From: Batkoa obscura
Lineage: Eukaryota; Entomophthoromycota; Entomophthoromycetes; Entomophthorales; Batkoaceae
Direction of reading: 5' to 3'
DNA: 44,301 bases
Assembly (NCBI GenBank): GCA_030770535.1
Contig: JASVEC010000132.1
Location: forward strand, 1-44,301
Numbering within the stretch: the stretch's first letter is position 1; each line of letters starts with the position of its first letter. Positions 28,514-39,545 of this stretch are shown in pieces. Below the pieces are notes generated by a model. The model was not told the origin of the DNA. It saw only the letters and a list, made by a program, of their open reading frames with translations, and ran no database searches. Made by a program: the position numbers and the translations under genes.

Positions 28514-30638
28514 ATGAGATCTTTCAATCAAATCTTTAAGTTTGTTAATAAAGCTCGAATTTTTAATAAAGATAATTTTAGTTATTTAAGTAGAATGAGT
28601 GATATCAAAGACATATTAAATAACAGCGATAAAGTTTGTGATATCAAGGCAAATGGGTATACCGAGTCAGCTGCAACTGACAATAGAGCAGATAATTTAA
28701 ATGAAGGTAAATGATTTTAACTTATTTAAATAAGTCCTAACTTTTTAGATACACAAATAAACAAAAAAATAAAAACAGAAAGTAATGAACTAGAGAATTC
28801 AAATAAAAAACAACCAAAGAAAAAGAAACTAAAGAAGCCAAAGCCAATGCCATCAGACTCGAATATATTAATGGATTTACATTCGTTAAACCCAAAGTTA
28901 ATAAACTCTAAAAAGAATGAAGACTTTAATAAATCTTTATTTTATGAATATTTACCATTTGAGCGATTTACTGAGTACGAAGTCGAAATTGTTAAACTAG
29001 CATCTAATGGTAAAGTTGGCTATCTTTCGTTTAAACTTATCCTTAAATATCTTCAACTATAGGAACTGGTATTGGTGTTACTAAAGATGTTAAAGATTGG
29101 TTTATATTAGTTCCATTTACAACTATCGGTGATATTGTAAAAACTAGGGTGTTTTCCCATTGCAGGTAGCTTCATTTGATTATATTTAATCTTTTAACCT
29201 TATATTAAAAAGGGGGTACTCTGAAGGAGATTTTGTAGAGCTGATATCAAGAGGGAATAGTTCACTTAAACTAACTGAAGCTCCATGCAAGTACTTTGGA
29301 ACTTGTTCTGGTTGTCAATGGCAAAACTTTACATATGAAACACAATTGGAATTAAAAGAAAATTTATTAAAGAGGGCTTTTCTTTATGGATCAAGGCCAC
29401 TTATGGAATTAATTCACTTTGACAAACCAGAGGAATCGCCATTGAAATTCAATTATAGAACAAAATTAACACCTCATTTTGATAAGCCTAAAAGTAGCAC
29501 AAAGGAGGGATCTGAGACTAAATGTAATGAAGTTGGGTTAAAAGCTGATATCGGATTCAATGAGAAAGGTAGAAGAAAAATTATGGATATTGAAGATTGT
29601 ATTTTGGCTACTCCAGCTGTAAGTAATGGGTATAAACTGGAAAGAGAAAAAGTAAATAAACAGTTGGATAGTTATAAGCGTGGTGCAACATTAATTATAA
29701 GAGAGTCTTTGACTAAAGACGATAATGGTAATGAAGTAGTGGATGTAGTTAATACTCATAAAGGGATTGTGACCCAACCTGTTGGTGATTTAAGGTTCAA
29801 GTACCCAAGTGGTAATATATCTTTAGTTTGCTATATATTTCAATGTTTACATTTCAACTTTAGGTTCTTTCTTCCAAGTGAATGCTTCGATCTTACCAAG
29901 GCTTACAGAATATGTAATGTCCGAATTTACCAATGCTCCATTAGCTCAAAAACCAAAATATTTATTGGATGTTTATTGTGGATCTGGATTATTTGCAGTT
30001 GCTTGTTCTTCTGCTTTTGAAAAAGTAGTTGGCGTAGATGTTAATGACCAATCAATTGCATTTGCATCTAAAAATGCTGAGTTAAACAACATCGATAATT
30101 GCTCATTTAAGTTAGGTGAAGCTGAGGTCATTTTTAAGGGGTTGGAATTTAATGGAGATGAAACAGCAGTCATCATTGATCCTCCAAGGAAAGGATGCAG
30201 TGAAGAGTAAGTTCATTTTTATATAGTATTAAATTATTCTAACTTATGTTTAGTTTTATTAAACAATTAATCGACTTTGCACCCTCAAGTATTGTATATG
30301 TATCATGTAATCCATTTACACAGGCACGTGATCTCCAAATGCTACTTGATTTGACTGGAGGAAATGTAAGTCAAGGAAATATGCCAAAGATAAATTCAGT
30401 TGAAAATATCAGGGAGATTTGTCCGGAATTTATTTCGCCTTTAGAAGCAGAAAAGAACTGGGAAAGTTTTACACAGGAAAGTGATAAAGAAATAGTTAAA
30501 CAATACACGTCTTATATTAAAGGTGAGGCCAAAAAAATGAGCTTTACATACAAAATAGTGAAAGTTAAACCCTTTGATATGTTTCCTCAGACGATGCACA
30601 TCGAATCGCTTTTAACCCTCGTTAAAGTTCCTTTATGA
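28514..30638 (+). CDS. TRM2: tRNA (uracil-5-)-methyltransferase, TRM2-like (6 exons)
   Basis: Exons 28514-28706, 28749-29009, 29063-29165, 29213-29811, 29864-30206 and 30254-30638; all joins keep frame. The protein has a basic N-terminal part, a segment after exon 2 reading GTGIGV then IGDIVKTRVFSH (TRAM-like), the iron-sulfur/cysteine motif CKYFGTCSGCQWQNF, and a SAM-dependent methyltransferase domain with GSFFQVNASI, LLDVYCGSGLFA, GVDVND, VIIDPPRKGC (catalytic-loop) and IVYVSCNP (catalytic Cys). It should make m5U54 in the T loop of tRNAs using SAM. Two starts are plausible: 28514 gives a 27-residue arginine/lysine/serine-rich leader (MRSFNQIFKFVNKARIF) like a mitochondrial presequence; 28595 (MSDIKD) gives a cytosolic/nuclear form. 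Dual targeting is inference. Confidence 0.9.
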
Positions 30639-30714
30639 ATAGACTTTATTTTTGATCTAATATAAATATAAATATATTAATACAAAATCGAAAAGTAATA
30701 AATAAAATAGAATA

Positions 30715-31190
30715 CATTATGTTTTTTGAATGTTTTTTATTGTGATTATGATTTCAATCTTTTGGGTTTGATTGTCAAATTGATTTAGTTTTTCCAATTT
30801 AGATACTTGATTTTCTCCTACTATTTTATAAAATGTGCGAGTGGTACTTAACAAGTACACACTGTACAGGAAACCATTATTTAACATATACTTATGTAGT
30901 AGTTTTCATGCACATCTTTCTCGTGGTTTGAGAATCATTACGATTGTATCTTATAGCAATAGTTAGGTTATTACGTGGTATGATTACTTCTAGAATCATA
31001 CTTGAAGTTAGTAGGTCCGGTCATTCTTTCGGAACTGTTCATAGCTTGTATTTTGGGATGGGCTAACCCAAAGCACAGGTCAATAGAATAGCCATAGTCG
31101 TCCCATTTGCCTATTAGGATAAGAATTATACATACGAATATATAAATTTCTCTGTCTGATTCGTCAGTCAATGGATCGTAAAGCACCATC
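30715..31190 (-). pseudogene. Remnant A of an unrecognised gene
   Basis: Minus strand: a 72-codon frame starting MVLYDPLTDESDREIYIF and containing DYGYSIDLCFGLAHPKIQAM ends at 30971; about 100 bp further a second stretch reads FLYSVYLLSTTRTFYKIVGE, then QVSKLEKLNQFDNQTQKIEI, to a stop near 30720. It aligns with remnant B at several spaced positions (D-L-ES, LIL, DYSI, FG-P-I--M, and the DNA around CTATTTTATAAA in the 3' part). Family unknown. The copy is fragmented, so I treat it as a decayed paralogue. Confidence 0.4.
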
Positions 31191-31539
31191 TTATATATAT
31201 CAACTTATGGCTCAATTGTTTAAATAGACAAAAGATAATTGATAAAAATCCTTTATTGGCTTTTTATAGTTAACTAAATATTGAGGCATTCAATCTAAGG
31301 TAAGTGTTTTACTTAAGTTAGATAAACTTGGTAATTTGGGATTGAAATCTAACGAGATAATAAGGTTATATATATAAAAAAGAGTATCAAATTAAAAATA
31401 AAGAAACAGTTAAATAATATGCATCTAATATTAAAAATATATCTAAGTGAGTTTTGTATAAAATTCCAAAAGTGCTTTTTGATATATTTCCACAAGCAAT
31501 GTATAGCAAATTGCTTCTAACTTTTGATTTAAATTTTTA

Positions 31540-32055
31540 GAAATACTCATGTATCAAGACAAAGTACAAAAAGTATCAAGGTATAATGGAGCAAGTCCTT
31601 TAAGTGTCTTGGTTTATGGTTTCAAATATATGAATTTTCTAATCGAATTAGGTTGTTTATGCCATATCAACTACTTTGTTTTCCATACTATTTTATAAAT
31701 TGCATAATGGTGATCTAAAATACATACATACGATATAATAAGGTCATATAATATGAGTCCATGGAATGCACTTACAGCCAATCCTTTTATGATATGGAGA
31801 TTTTCCTAATTGCATTTCAGAGTTATAGCTGGTCAACCACGATGATATTATATTTACAGTTAAATCTGGGAGGCTTTTTACTCATTCTGGATCACCCATA
31901 GGCTCTATTTCAGGATAGCCAAATAGAGTTTTATAATTGATAGAATAGTCATGGCGCACCCCTCCACCTGCTGATGTAAGGATTAGATGTGTAAAAATAA
32001 TAACATTTGATTCCGATTCTCTAAGTAAATCATCATAACTTAAAGAAACACTTCA
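31540..32055 (-). pseudogene. Remnant B of the same unrecognised gene
   Basis: Minus strand: SYDDLLRESESNVIIFTHLI, LTSAGGGVRHDYSINYKTLF, GYPEIEPMGDPE, a stop, then in the same frame VKSLPDLTVNIISSWLTSYN and KSPYHKRIGCKCIP. Further along the DNA resembles remnant A again (YAIYKIVWK against FYKIVGE). No start codon lies in frame before SYDDLL. Two copies about 0.85 kb apart suggest an old tandem duplication followed by loss of both. Confidence 0.4.
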
Positions 32056-32557
32056 AAGAATCCTTAATATTTCACACTTAAAAGATAAAATACTATAAGA
32101 TTTATACTTTTTTATGGCCAAATATATATACTTATTCATCGATGTAAGTGATTTTAACAAATTAAGATAAATTTAGTAAATTAGGAAATGAACCTATTTT
32201 CAAGGAATTTTTAGTAAAGAATATTGATCAGAGGTAAATTGTAATCTTTTTTAGTAGTACTAACTTTTATGAAATAAACCATTAATTCACATCTATCAAG
32301 AACCTTAACATTAACCTCCATAATCTAACTTTATCAAAAGTATTTGGCAGCTAATTCCTGGATTTGACTAGCTGTTATTTTAATTAGAACAAAATTTTAT
32401 TTAAAGTAGGAAGTTTTTTGAAATGAAGAAAACTATCTACCTGGTCATCGCCCCCTACTAAACTTTGGTAATGGTTCTAAGTTTTTACGTTGCGTAAAAA
32501 ATGGACAAACAACAAAAATAAAAGATCACTAGATTAAAATTTGCTTTTTTATCGCTT

Positions 32558-34971
32558 ATGTCTATAAAAACTAATAATAAAGGAAAGGACTTAAGTGACC
32601 AGTTAAAGTTAAACTGGATGCCTGAAAAGGATTGTGAGCTCAATGAAGAAATACTAGCAAATATGTTATTTAATTGGCATACATTGAATTCCAGCCAAAA
32701 GACCAGGCTTTTTAATTATTTTTTGATTAACCATGGAGCTGAATTAGGACCAAATTTTAAGGAAATCCCAAGACTAGTATATAATTTTCAATTGCTTTTC
32801 GATATTGCTAATCTTGATTTTAGTATGAGCAAAATTTAGCTTTAGATAGAAATAAAACTGTAGCTTCGTTTCATAATTTGGTTGCTGGGTTTTCTGCACA
32901 TAGCACACCTAAATTATACAACTTGTCTACAAATAATGGTAGTGCCAAAGGAAACGCCTTAAAATTAAAGGATAAAAGTAAATCTATTAAATATATCACC
33001 AAATTAATTATAGCCTATTGATAGTAAGTAAACTGAATAAAAACAACAGGGAGTTACAGACATTTTCCTACTTATGCGAAGAACAGAGAATGGAGCTGCT
33101 TAAAGAGAATTCAGGTTTACAATTAAATAAAACAGAACATTTTGTTTACAAACAACATGAAGATAGCAATTGCTCCAGCTCAGTTATAGTAAATAAACAA
33201 AGACAGAACTTTAAACCATTAAGTAATAATTGCACATTAATAATTACAAAAATGGTTCTGATTTTTACAGCTGAAGGAAATAATTCAAAGCAAAGTTCTA
33301 GAGATGATTCGAAAAAGAAGGATTTATCTACTTCCGATGTTGATAGCCCATTTTCAAAAATCAAAACTGAAAATCACATGAACCAAAGTAAATTCTTAAC
33401 TTATTTATTAATGTTGGTTAATTTAGTATAAATAGATGCGGCTAAATCTGCTCACAATGTCATTACTCAAGGTCCTGCAAATTTTCTAAAGGATAGGAAT
33501 TTAATCACTCCTGAAAAAGCTATGTTTGAAAAGCAGCAAAGAGCTATTCATATGATGAGCCAAAGTAAATTATATCACTTCCAATATCATCATTTTATTA
33601 ACGTAAGTAGCTGTTATTAGACCACCTATTGATTCTATACCTGGAACCTTCATACGTGAATCACCTACAGGTATATTATTATTTTATGGTCTTTATATAT
33701 TGAATTAAACTGGAGACCAGAATGTATCAAAAACAGTTGGAATTTATTTGTTTTAGAATGAAATGTATATGATTAACTTATTTAATATTAGTTCAAAGCT
33801 ATTCAGCTTCAAACGCTAGCTTAAATAGGTTGAGTTCCAGTAAAGATAGGTACAATAAAAAAGAAGTGACAGTGCTTGATGATGTGGGTTTAAGGAAATT
33901 AATGGACCAAAGTAATCTTTATTTCAAGCTTAAGTTCTTATACTAAATTTAGGTAGTATCACAACAAAATAGAGAATATAAAAGAAGTACACTAAGAGAA
34001 CAAAAAGAAAAAGAAAAAGAATGGGCTTTGCTTGAAAAAAGTAATTTAAAAAAAAAACAAAAGTTGATAATTAAAGATAAATAGTGCATAATAAAAAAAT
34101 GGGTAGTGCTATTAGGAGGAAAAAAACAATTACTCATCGATCACCCACTTCACCTAAGCCGGTGAGATTTATTCCAAGAGTAGCTAATCATGTTAGAGTA
34201 ATAAGGGGGATATTTAGAAAGAAAGAGGTGAAACAGCCTAATCAATTAAATGAGCAGGGTAGAAATTATCTAATAATTAAGAGACAATTTTAACATTTAT
34301 GTTTATAGTAAAAGAAAAAGAATTATCATCATCTAATAGTAATTGTAAACTTAACGAGAATCCCCAAGGGATACTAAGACTAAAAGGTAATTTAACTCAT
34401 ACTTCGACTATTTAAACTAAATTGTTCTTAGTTGATGATGGGATGAATTTCTTACGTATGAGTCAAGCTGATGGTATCCCTGATAATCAAAGTAAATGAT
34501 TGCAAACTAAAATAATGAAATTTTATCAACTATTCATGTAGATATTATAAAAACAGGTGAATTAAAACAGGAAGATAAAGTAAACAATAATAACAATAAC
34601 GTCAATAGTTAAAATCTAAACCTATTATTATTTTAGGAAAAGGAAGTACTTGAAATCATCAACAACTCTTGCATAATTTCTGATGATGATTATCAATTTA
34701 TTGTTGATTGTTTAAATGGAAAAGGAGAAGGTAACTTGGTATTATAACAACAAAAAATAATATTAGCTTAAATTAGTTAGTGGGAGGCCATGAAGTTATA
34801 TCTGGTAGTTCGGTTACAACTAACAACCCCATTAGAATCATAATTCAAGAAAGAGCAGATGAAGAAGGTGCATTTGAAAGGATTACCCACACTATCTTTG
34901 TTGCTTTCTTAAAAGATGATGGTACCATAGGCTGGGATGTCACTCATGGATCTTTTCTAAACAAGGATTAG
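32558..34971 (+). CDS. NELF-A-like (negative elongation factor A) protein, 14 exons
   Basis: Assembled by eye: exons 32558-32776, 32824-32977, 33025-33222, 33271-33387, 33436-33564, 33611-33670, 33792-33911, 33957-34040, 34085-34258, 34309-34386, 34432-34491, 34542-34579, 34637-34730, 34781-34971. Introns are 44-57 nt except one of 121 nt; nearly all interrupt in phase 1, and the frame stays open for 571 residues. N-terminal ~110 residues: a helical region (LNEEILANMLFNWHTLNSSQ, RLFNYFLI, VASFHNLVAGF) resembling the NELF-A N-terminal domain. Middle: PPIDSIPGTFIRESPT, then DRYNKKEVTVLDDVGLRKLM, resembling the human NELF-A stretch RSPTAP...LLRKERGVKLLDISEL. C-terminus: EKEVLEIINNS...DCLNGKG and RITHTIFVAFLKDDGTIGWD, resembling the conserved NELF-A tail. 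Human NELF-A is about 530 residues. Role, if correct: promoter-proximal pausing of RNA polymerase II. Homology is from memory of the human protein and needs a profile search. Confidence 0.55.
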
Positions 34972-35182
34972 CCATATAATATTTATTTTATTGAACATTG
35001 AATATTTTGAGTTATTTTTATTAGGTCAAATAAAATAAACAACTATTGTGCTTAACAAAACATTTTAATAATTTTAATAATAATAAATTTAAGAGTTGTG
35101 ATTGGCTAAGAATAAAATAAAAACAGAATATTACAATTTATAGTTTACTCATTTATCGTCAATTTTAAACAACATACAAAAG

Positions 35183-35870
35183 ATGGAAGATCATGAAGAA
35201 AATTACGAACCAATGAGTAAGGACCAGGTGGATCAGGTGATTGAAATATATCAAAACGTCATCTACAATGAATTAAGGCCTGTATTGGAAGTTAAAATAA
35301 AAGAGAGGGAAAAGATTTATAATGAAAATAGTGAATAGTAAGCCCTGAAGAATAAGTAATAAAGTCAAATTTAACAGTTTTTAGTATAAAATTAAAGTCA
35401 ACAATCGAAGCAATGAGGATCTCGAAACAAAAAGAGATTAAGTCCAAAGTCGAATTGGGTTGTGGGGTGTTTGCTCAGGCCAATATGTAGGGTTTAAATT
35501 AGTTATAATAGTTAGATTTATCTAAATGGAATATTAATTTAGAACTGATACTCGTTATATTTATATCAATGTTGGATTGGGCAATCATGTACAATTTACT
35601 TTATTAGAAGCACTTAAATTTATTGATAAAAGGATGGACTTGTTGAAAAAGTAAGCACACTTTTTATTTGAATGAATTATAAGCATTTTGTAAAACTAGT
35701 TTGATTAAATTTACAAATTTTTCATAGGAAAAGTGATAAAGCAACTAAAAAAGTTTCTGAACTCAGGGCAAGGATTCAAACAGTAAAATCATCGTGATTT
35801 ATTATAATATTTTATTAACTATTTTTAGATCGTTGATACTTTACAAACACTCATGGAAACTAGTCAGTAA
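35183..35870 (+). CDS. UXT: UXT-like alpha-prefoldin (5 exons)
   Basis: Exons 35183-35337, 35385-35486, 35543-35650, 35728-35782 and 35829-35870 join in frame (phases 2, 2, 2, 0) to 153 residues, close to the ~157 of human UXT. Order of features: N-terminal coiled-coil helix (DQVDQVIEIYQNVIYNELRP), a second helix (STIEAMRIS), the beta-hairpin core KVELGCGVFAQANI and TDTRYIYINVGLGNHVQFTL, the UXT signature LEALKFIDKRMDLL, then the C-terminal helix KVSELRARIQTIVDTLQTLM. UXT belongs to the R2TP/prefoldin-like complex and acts as a transcription cofactor. No part shows as a long single frame because every exon is short. It follows the NELF-A-like gene by 211 bp on the same strand. Confidence 0.82.
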
Positions 35871-36211
35871 AATAGTTTGTTTTAGGAATTTAAAGTACTT
35901 TTATTTTAAAGATTTTAATATATAAATTTAAAATGATATTATTATCTCACAATGTTGCTTTTTGATATGCTGTTAAAATGAGTATTTTCTTAAAAGTGAG
36001 GTTATTTAATAAAGTTAAAAATAGAACAAAAGGGTACAATAAATTATAATTTTAAAACTTTGATTTTAGTTTATTTACTACATTTAAAATCGATGTTCTT
36101 TATTATTTTATAAAACAGTTTCGTTTATGATACGGTAAAAGTTAGTTAATAATAATTACTTTTTGAAACTAAGTAATTACTTGAAGTCATTAAATAAAAC
36201 CTTATTCATTT
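35871..36211. other. Convergent intergenic spacer
   Basis: 3' flanks of the plus-strand UXT-like gene and the minus-strand panB gene. AT-rich; nothing else seen. Confidence 0.5.
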
Positions 36212-37418
36212 TTAAGCTCTAGCGAAATTAAGAGAGTCTTCAATACCTTGGGCATTGCCAAAGCGTTCACCAGCTAACGCATAAAACTTCTTAAGCTCAA
36301 GCTCTGAAATTGGATAAGAGTGCATTTGTTTTTCAGAAGGATCAGGGAAAGTAGCAGTTTTAACTTCTTTAGCATAATCATCTAAAGCTTTTGTTGCATC
36401 ATTGCCTATTGTTCCATATTGTTTACAGAACTTTGGTACAAATTTATCATAGATCCCCAACATATCCATCATCACCAGTACTTGTCCTGAACATCCAACA
36501 CCACTACCAATACCGATGGTTGGAACACTTAACTGTTGAGTTATAAAAGCTGCTATTGGTGCTGGGATACATTCCAAAACAATTGACATACAGCCTGCTT
36601 CTTGTAATGCTAAAGCATCTTCAACAAGTCTCAATGCCTTATAAACAATTAGCCAAAATAAAATAAAAATTTAAGCGTTACTTACTTGATCTGCTGACTT
36701 TCCTTGGACTCTGAACCCTCCTAACATAACCTGGCGTTGTGGAGTAAGTCCGACGTGACCAACGACCGGAATGCCACTTTCAGTAATAGCATGAACCACT
36801 TCACACTGCTCAGCGCCACCTTCTAACTTAACTGCCTAAATAATAATCAATTTTAGCACTTTGATTGAGTTTAAAGCCCTTACCTCCGCTTTCCCTTCTT
36901 TTATCAACCTAACTGCATTTTCTAAACCTAAAAGTGGTCTCCTCTCGTAGCTACCAAAAGGTAAATCGGCTACCAAAAAGGGAGATTTTACTGCCCTAGA
37001 TACTGCAGCTGTATGATGGATCATCGTTTCCATGGTTACTGGAGAGGTAGAGTCATACCCTAAAGCTACCATACCTAAAGAGTCTCCTACCAAGCACATA
37101 TCTTGGTCACTGTTTTCGACCCATAAACCTGTTGGGTAGTCGTGAGCAGTCATCATCGTGATTGGAGTCTTGTTCTTGTAAAGCTTTTGGATTGTTTTGA
37201 CTGTTATTTTCTTTCTCGGGGCAACGGCGTCTAAGTTATAAAAGAGTATTAGGTATACTCAAAGAAATGTTCAGTTATTTTTGGTTACCTTTACTATTTC
37301 CATTTGGATCTGGTTGTGAAGAATAGTACCTGTTACATGTTATGCGTGGGTAGATTGGTTGTGTTTTAATACATTGAGCCTTGTACGCTTGATTAATCAC
37401 TTTAAAATAGTTACGCAT
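36212..37418 (-). CDS. panB: Ketopantoate hydroxymethyltransferase, mitochondrial form (4 exons)
   Basis: Minus-strand exons 37418-37289, 37230-36884, 36835-36686 and 36637-36212 join in frame to 350 residues. Residues 1-35 ([20 protein letters not shown] ... [11 protein letters not shown]) are a basic, Ser/Arg-rich mitochondrial presequence. The TIM-barrel follows: [26 protein letters not shown] (metal Asp and oxo-acid site), [11 protein letters not shown], the VKLEGG motif, [21 protein letters not shown] (catalytic Glu region), and [20 protein letters not shown]. Converts 3-methyl-2-oxobutanoate plus methylene-THF to ketopantoate, the first committed step of pantothenate/CoA synthesis. All recognisable active-site motifs are present. 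Confidence 0.93.
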
Positions 37419-37988
37419 TTTAACAATTATTCTAAAATTCCAATTTTTTGTTCTTTTTTATACTTTTTAAAAATGTCAAACCCTTTTCGAAATTAAATTG
37501 CGAATAACATTGCTGCAAAATTTACTTAATTTAGTAGTTCTACCAAGAAGGGACTAACCTTACAGTTGGTTTGTGAATATGTTTCTTAAAAACGTACCAG
37601 AATATGAAATATGATTCCATATTAAATTCTCAAAGAGAATATTATTAATCCAAATTAAATAAAGTAAAAATACTGAAGCAGAGTATATACTAAATGTTAT
37701 TTAATATATACAAATCGAACTATTTTTATATTTACATTGTATTAGTAATAAATAAATGGTATCATAAAAGTTTATTTAATTTGTTATATTAAAACCTAAG
37801 ATTTAATAGACGCGTTTTTTTCAGACCTCAATAGTAATATTCGAAGAATAATTTATCAAAAAACATTCAAATAGTAGAGACTCTTCGTTTTTTTTTAAAA
37901 ACAAATTTTTAATAATTTAAAAAGACTTGCTACTACCATTTGACTAATTTGACCATACATATATACTGAAACAGTCTCCCCAAAATGC
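37419..37988. other. Intergenic upstream of panB
   Basis: Promoter side of panB on the left and 3' flank of the next minus-strand gene on the right. AT-rich; nothing else seen. Confidence 0.5.
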
Positions 37989-38653
37989 TTATTGCATATC
38001 TTGCTCATACTGATCCAAAAGCTCTCTCAATGCCATACGTGCCGTTTCATCGTCGTCGTCCTCACTATCACTACCATCTCCCTTAGAGTCCTTATCCTTT
38101 CTTTTCTTGCTCCTCTTCTCGCTTTCTTCATCATCAATCTCGAAATTATCTAAAAAAATTATTACATTCCATCTTTTTTTAAAAAGTAGCCAAATAGATT
38201 ACCAGAGTCCGAGCTATTGGAATCCGTAGACCTTTTATAAGCATTGATTGTGTTCGCTTGTCTCATTATTCTTTCCGCTAAATCCTCAGTTCCTTCAAGG
38301 TCTCCAACTGGATCGAATGTATCGTTTAAGTCGTTAGATGGATACTCGCTTCGCTGAAAATCTTCAAATGGTAAGCCTTCATTCTCACGAGCTCTTTCAA
38401 GGAATACCAATAAGATCTGTTCCTCTATCTTAGATTTAGTTAATTTTGGTGTTTGTATTTGTGTTATATGTGAATTACTTGTAGTCGTGAAACTCTATCA
38501 TATAATGTGTTATAAGCGGTGTCTAAAATTTCTTTTTCTCGGGTTAGCACATAGTGTAAGTTTTTACGACGTTCGCTGAGAATTTTTAGTGTTTATCTAA
38601 TTACTTTGATTCATTTATTACTTTAATTGTTCAAGATTCTCTTTACTTTCCAT
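37989..38653 (-). CDS. Acidic coiled-coil protein, unrecognised (4 exons)
   Basis: Minus-strand exons 38653-38622, 38575-38479, 38428-38203 and 38149-37989 join in frame (phases 2, 0, 1) to 171 residues. The N-terminal half is a coiled coil (ERRKNLHYVLTREKEILDTA, YDRVSRLQIEEQILLVFLER), then an acidic region (NDLNDTFDPVGDLEGTEDLA), a serine cluster (STDSNSSDSDNF), a KRSKKRKDKDSK patch that could be a nuclear localisation signal, an acidic run and a short helix ETARMALRELLDQYEQDMQ. I do not recognise the family; composition suggests a nuclear protein. The four consistent splice junctions are the main evidence that it is real. Confidence 0.7.
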
Positions 38654-39545
38654 CCTCTTTTATTTTTTTAGATCAAAAAAACAAATTTTTGTTTTTAATT
38701 AATTTTTAAATTTATCAAACCTTTAAAAAATTTGGATCAGTTTATAATTATAAATTGATTTTCTTTTCTATAGTAACTATATATTTTTAACAGTATGTTG
38801 TATAAATATATTGGTTTCTACCCACTTATAGCGCAAAGTAACATAAACCCCTTTAAATATATCCTACTATTTACCATCATAAAACTTCATACCATTCTAT
38901 ACTGAGTTAGATTCATACAAATTACTTATAATTTTTACATGGAAACTTAATTACTTTCTTTACCCAAAGCAGTAATGCTTTAATTCATTATTTTTTCCTT
39001 GAATATGTATATTATTCAAATTTCATATCGGGTTTACAGCCCCTTTATTATATATATATATCTTATATACAAATGGGGATGTATTTTTGCGTTTAAGAAT
39101 TTTATCAACAAATTTTCCGCTTAAATAGCGCTTAAAAAATGGAAAAAATAATGAAGTCAAAAAAAACACTCCCAAATGGTATAGGGTCGAACATAAGCGT
39201 CAGTTTCTCTATACAACTTATGCACCTTTCTATCTATTTCAAAATACTAAACTTTTAAAAATTTTAAGTATTGTATTTAAATCTATATCTATCTTTGCTT
39301 TAGTATGTTAGTATTTGAATATTATAATTGGTAACCATTTGAGCACAAATAGGAAGCCAGGTTCATGTATTAATTGCTCTCCATTTTTTAACTACAGTAA
39401 TATTGCATAACTACTCATAGTTATTTATATATTTAGTTTTTTAGAAATATCAAGCTATAGTAAATAAATTTGTTTCATTTAGATATAGGCAGTTTATTTC
39501 AAGCAATTGTTTAGTTTCATAAAGCATTATCAGGGCATTGAAGTT
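38654..39545. other. Gene-free spacer with one MITE
   Basis: Contains MITE copy 14 and a short TA repeat (about 39049-39062). Nothing else that I can support. Confidence 0.5.
39075..39173 (-). mobile_element. MITE copy 14 (GGGGATGT family)
   Basis: 99-bp reverse copy with perfect duplications AAAT (39071-39074 and 39174-39177), starting GGGGATGTATTTTTGCG. Well preserved. Confidence 0.9.

Larger units (their letters stand above)
30639..32557. other. Spacer with decayed gene copies
   Basis: No intact gene. It holds two diverged minus-strand remnants of one gene (30715-31190 and 31540-32055, separate entries). The last 500 bp before the NELF-A-like gene is AT-rich and presumably contains its promoter. 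Confidence 0.55.

Noticed and set aside
30971-31189. Stand-alone 72-codon gene on the minus strand
   Set aside because: It resembles part of the neighbouring remnant at 31540-32055 and lacks a complete structure, so it is better explained as a decayed copy.
32558-33431. Reading the NELF-A-like locus as several separate small genes, or with 17-26-nt introns
   Set aside because: Introns of 44-57 nt with good GT..AG ends (one of 121 nt) keep a single frame across all 14 exons, which is more consistent with the neighbouring genes.
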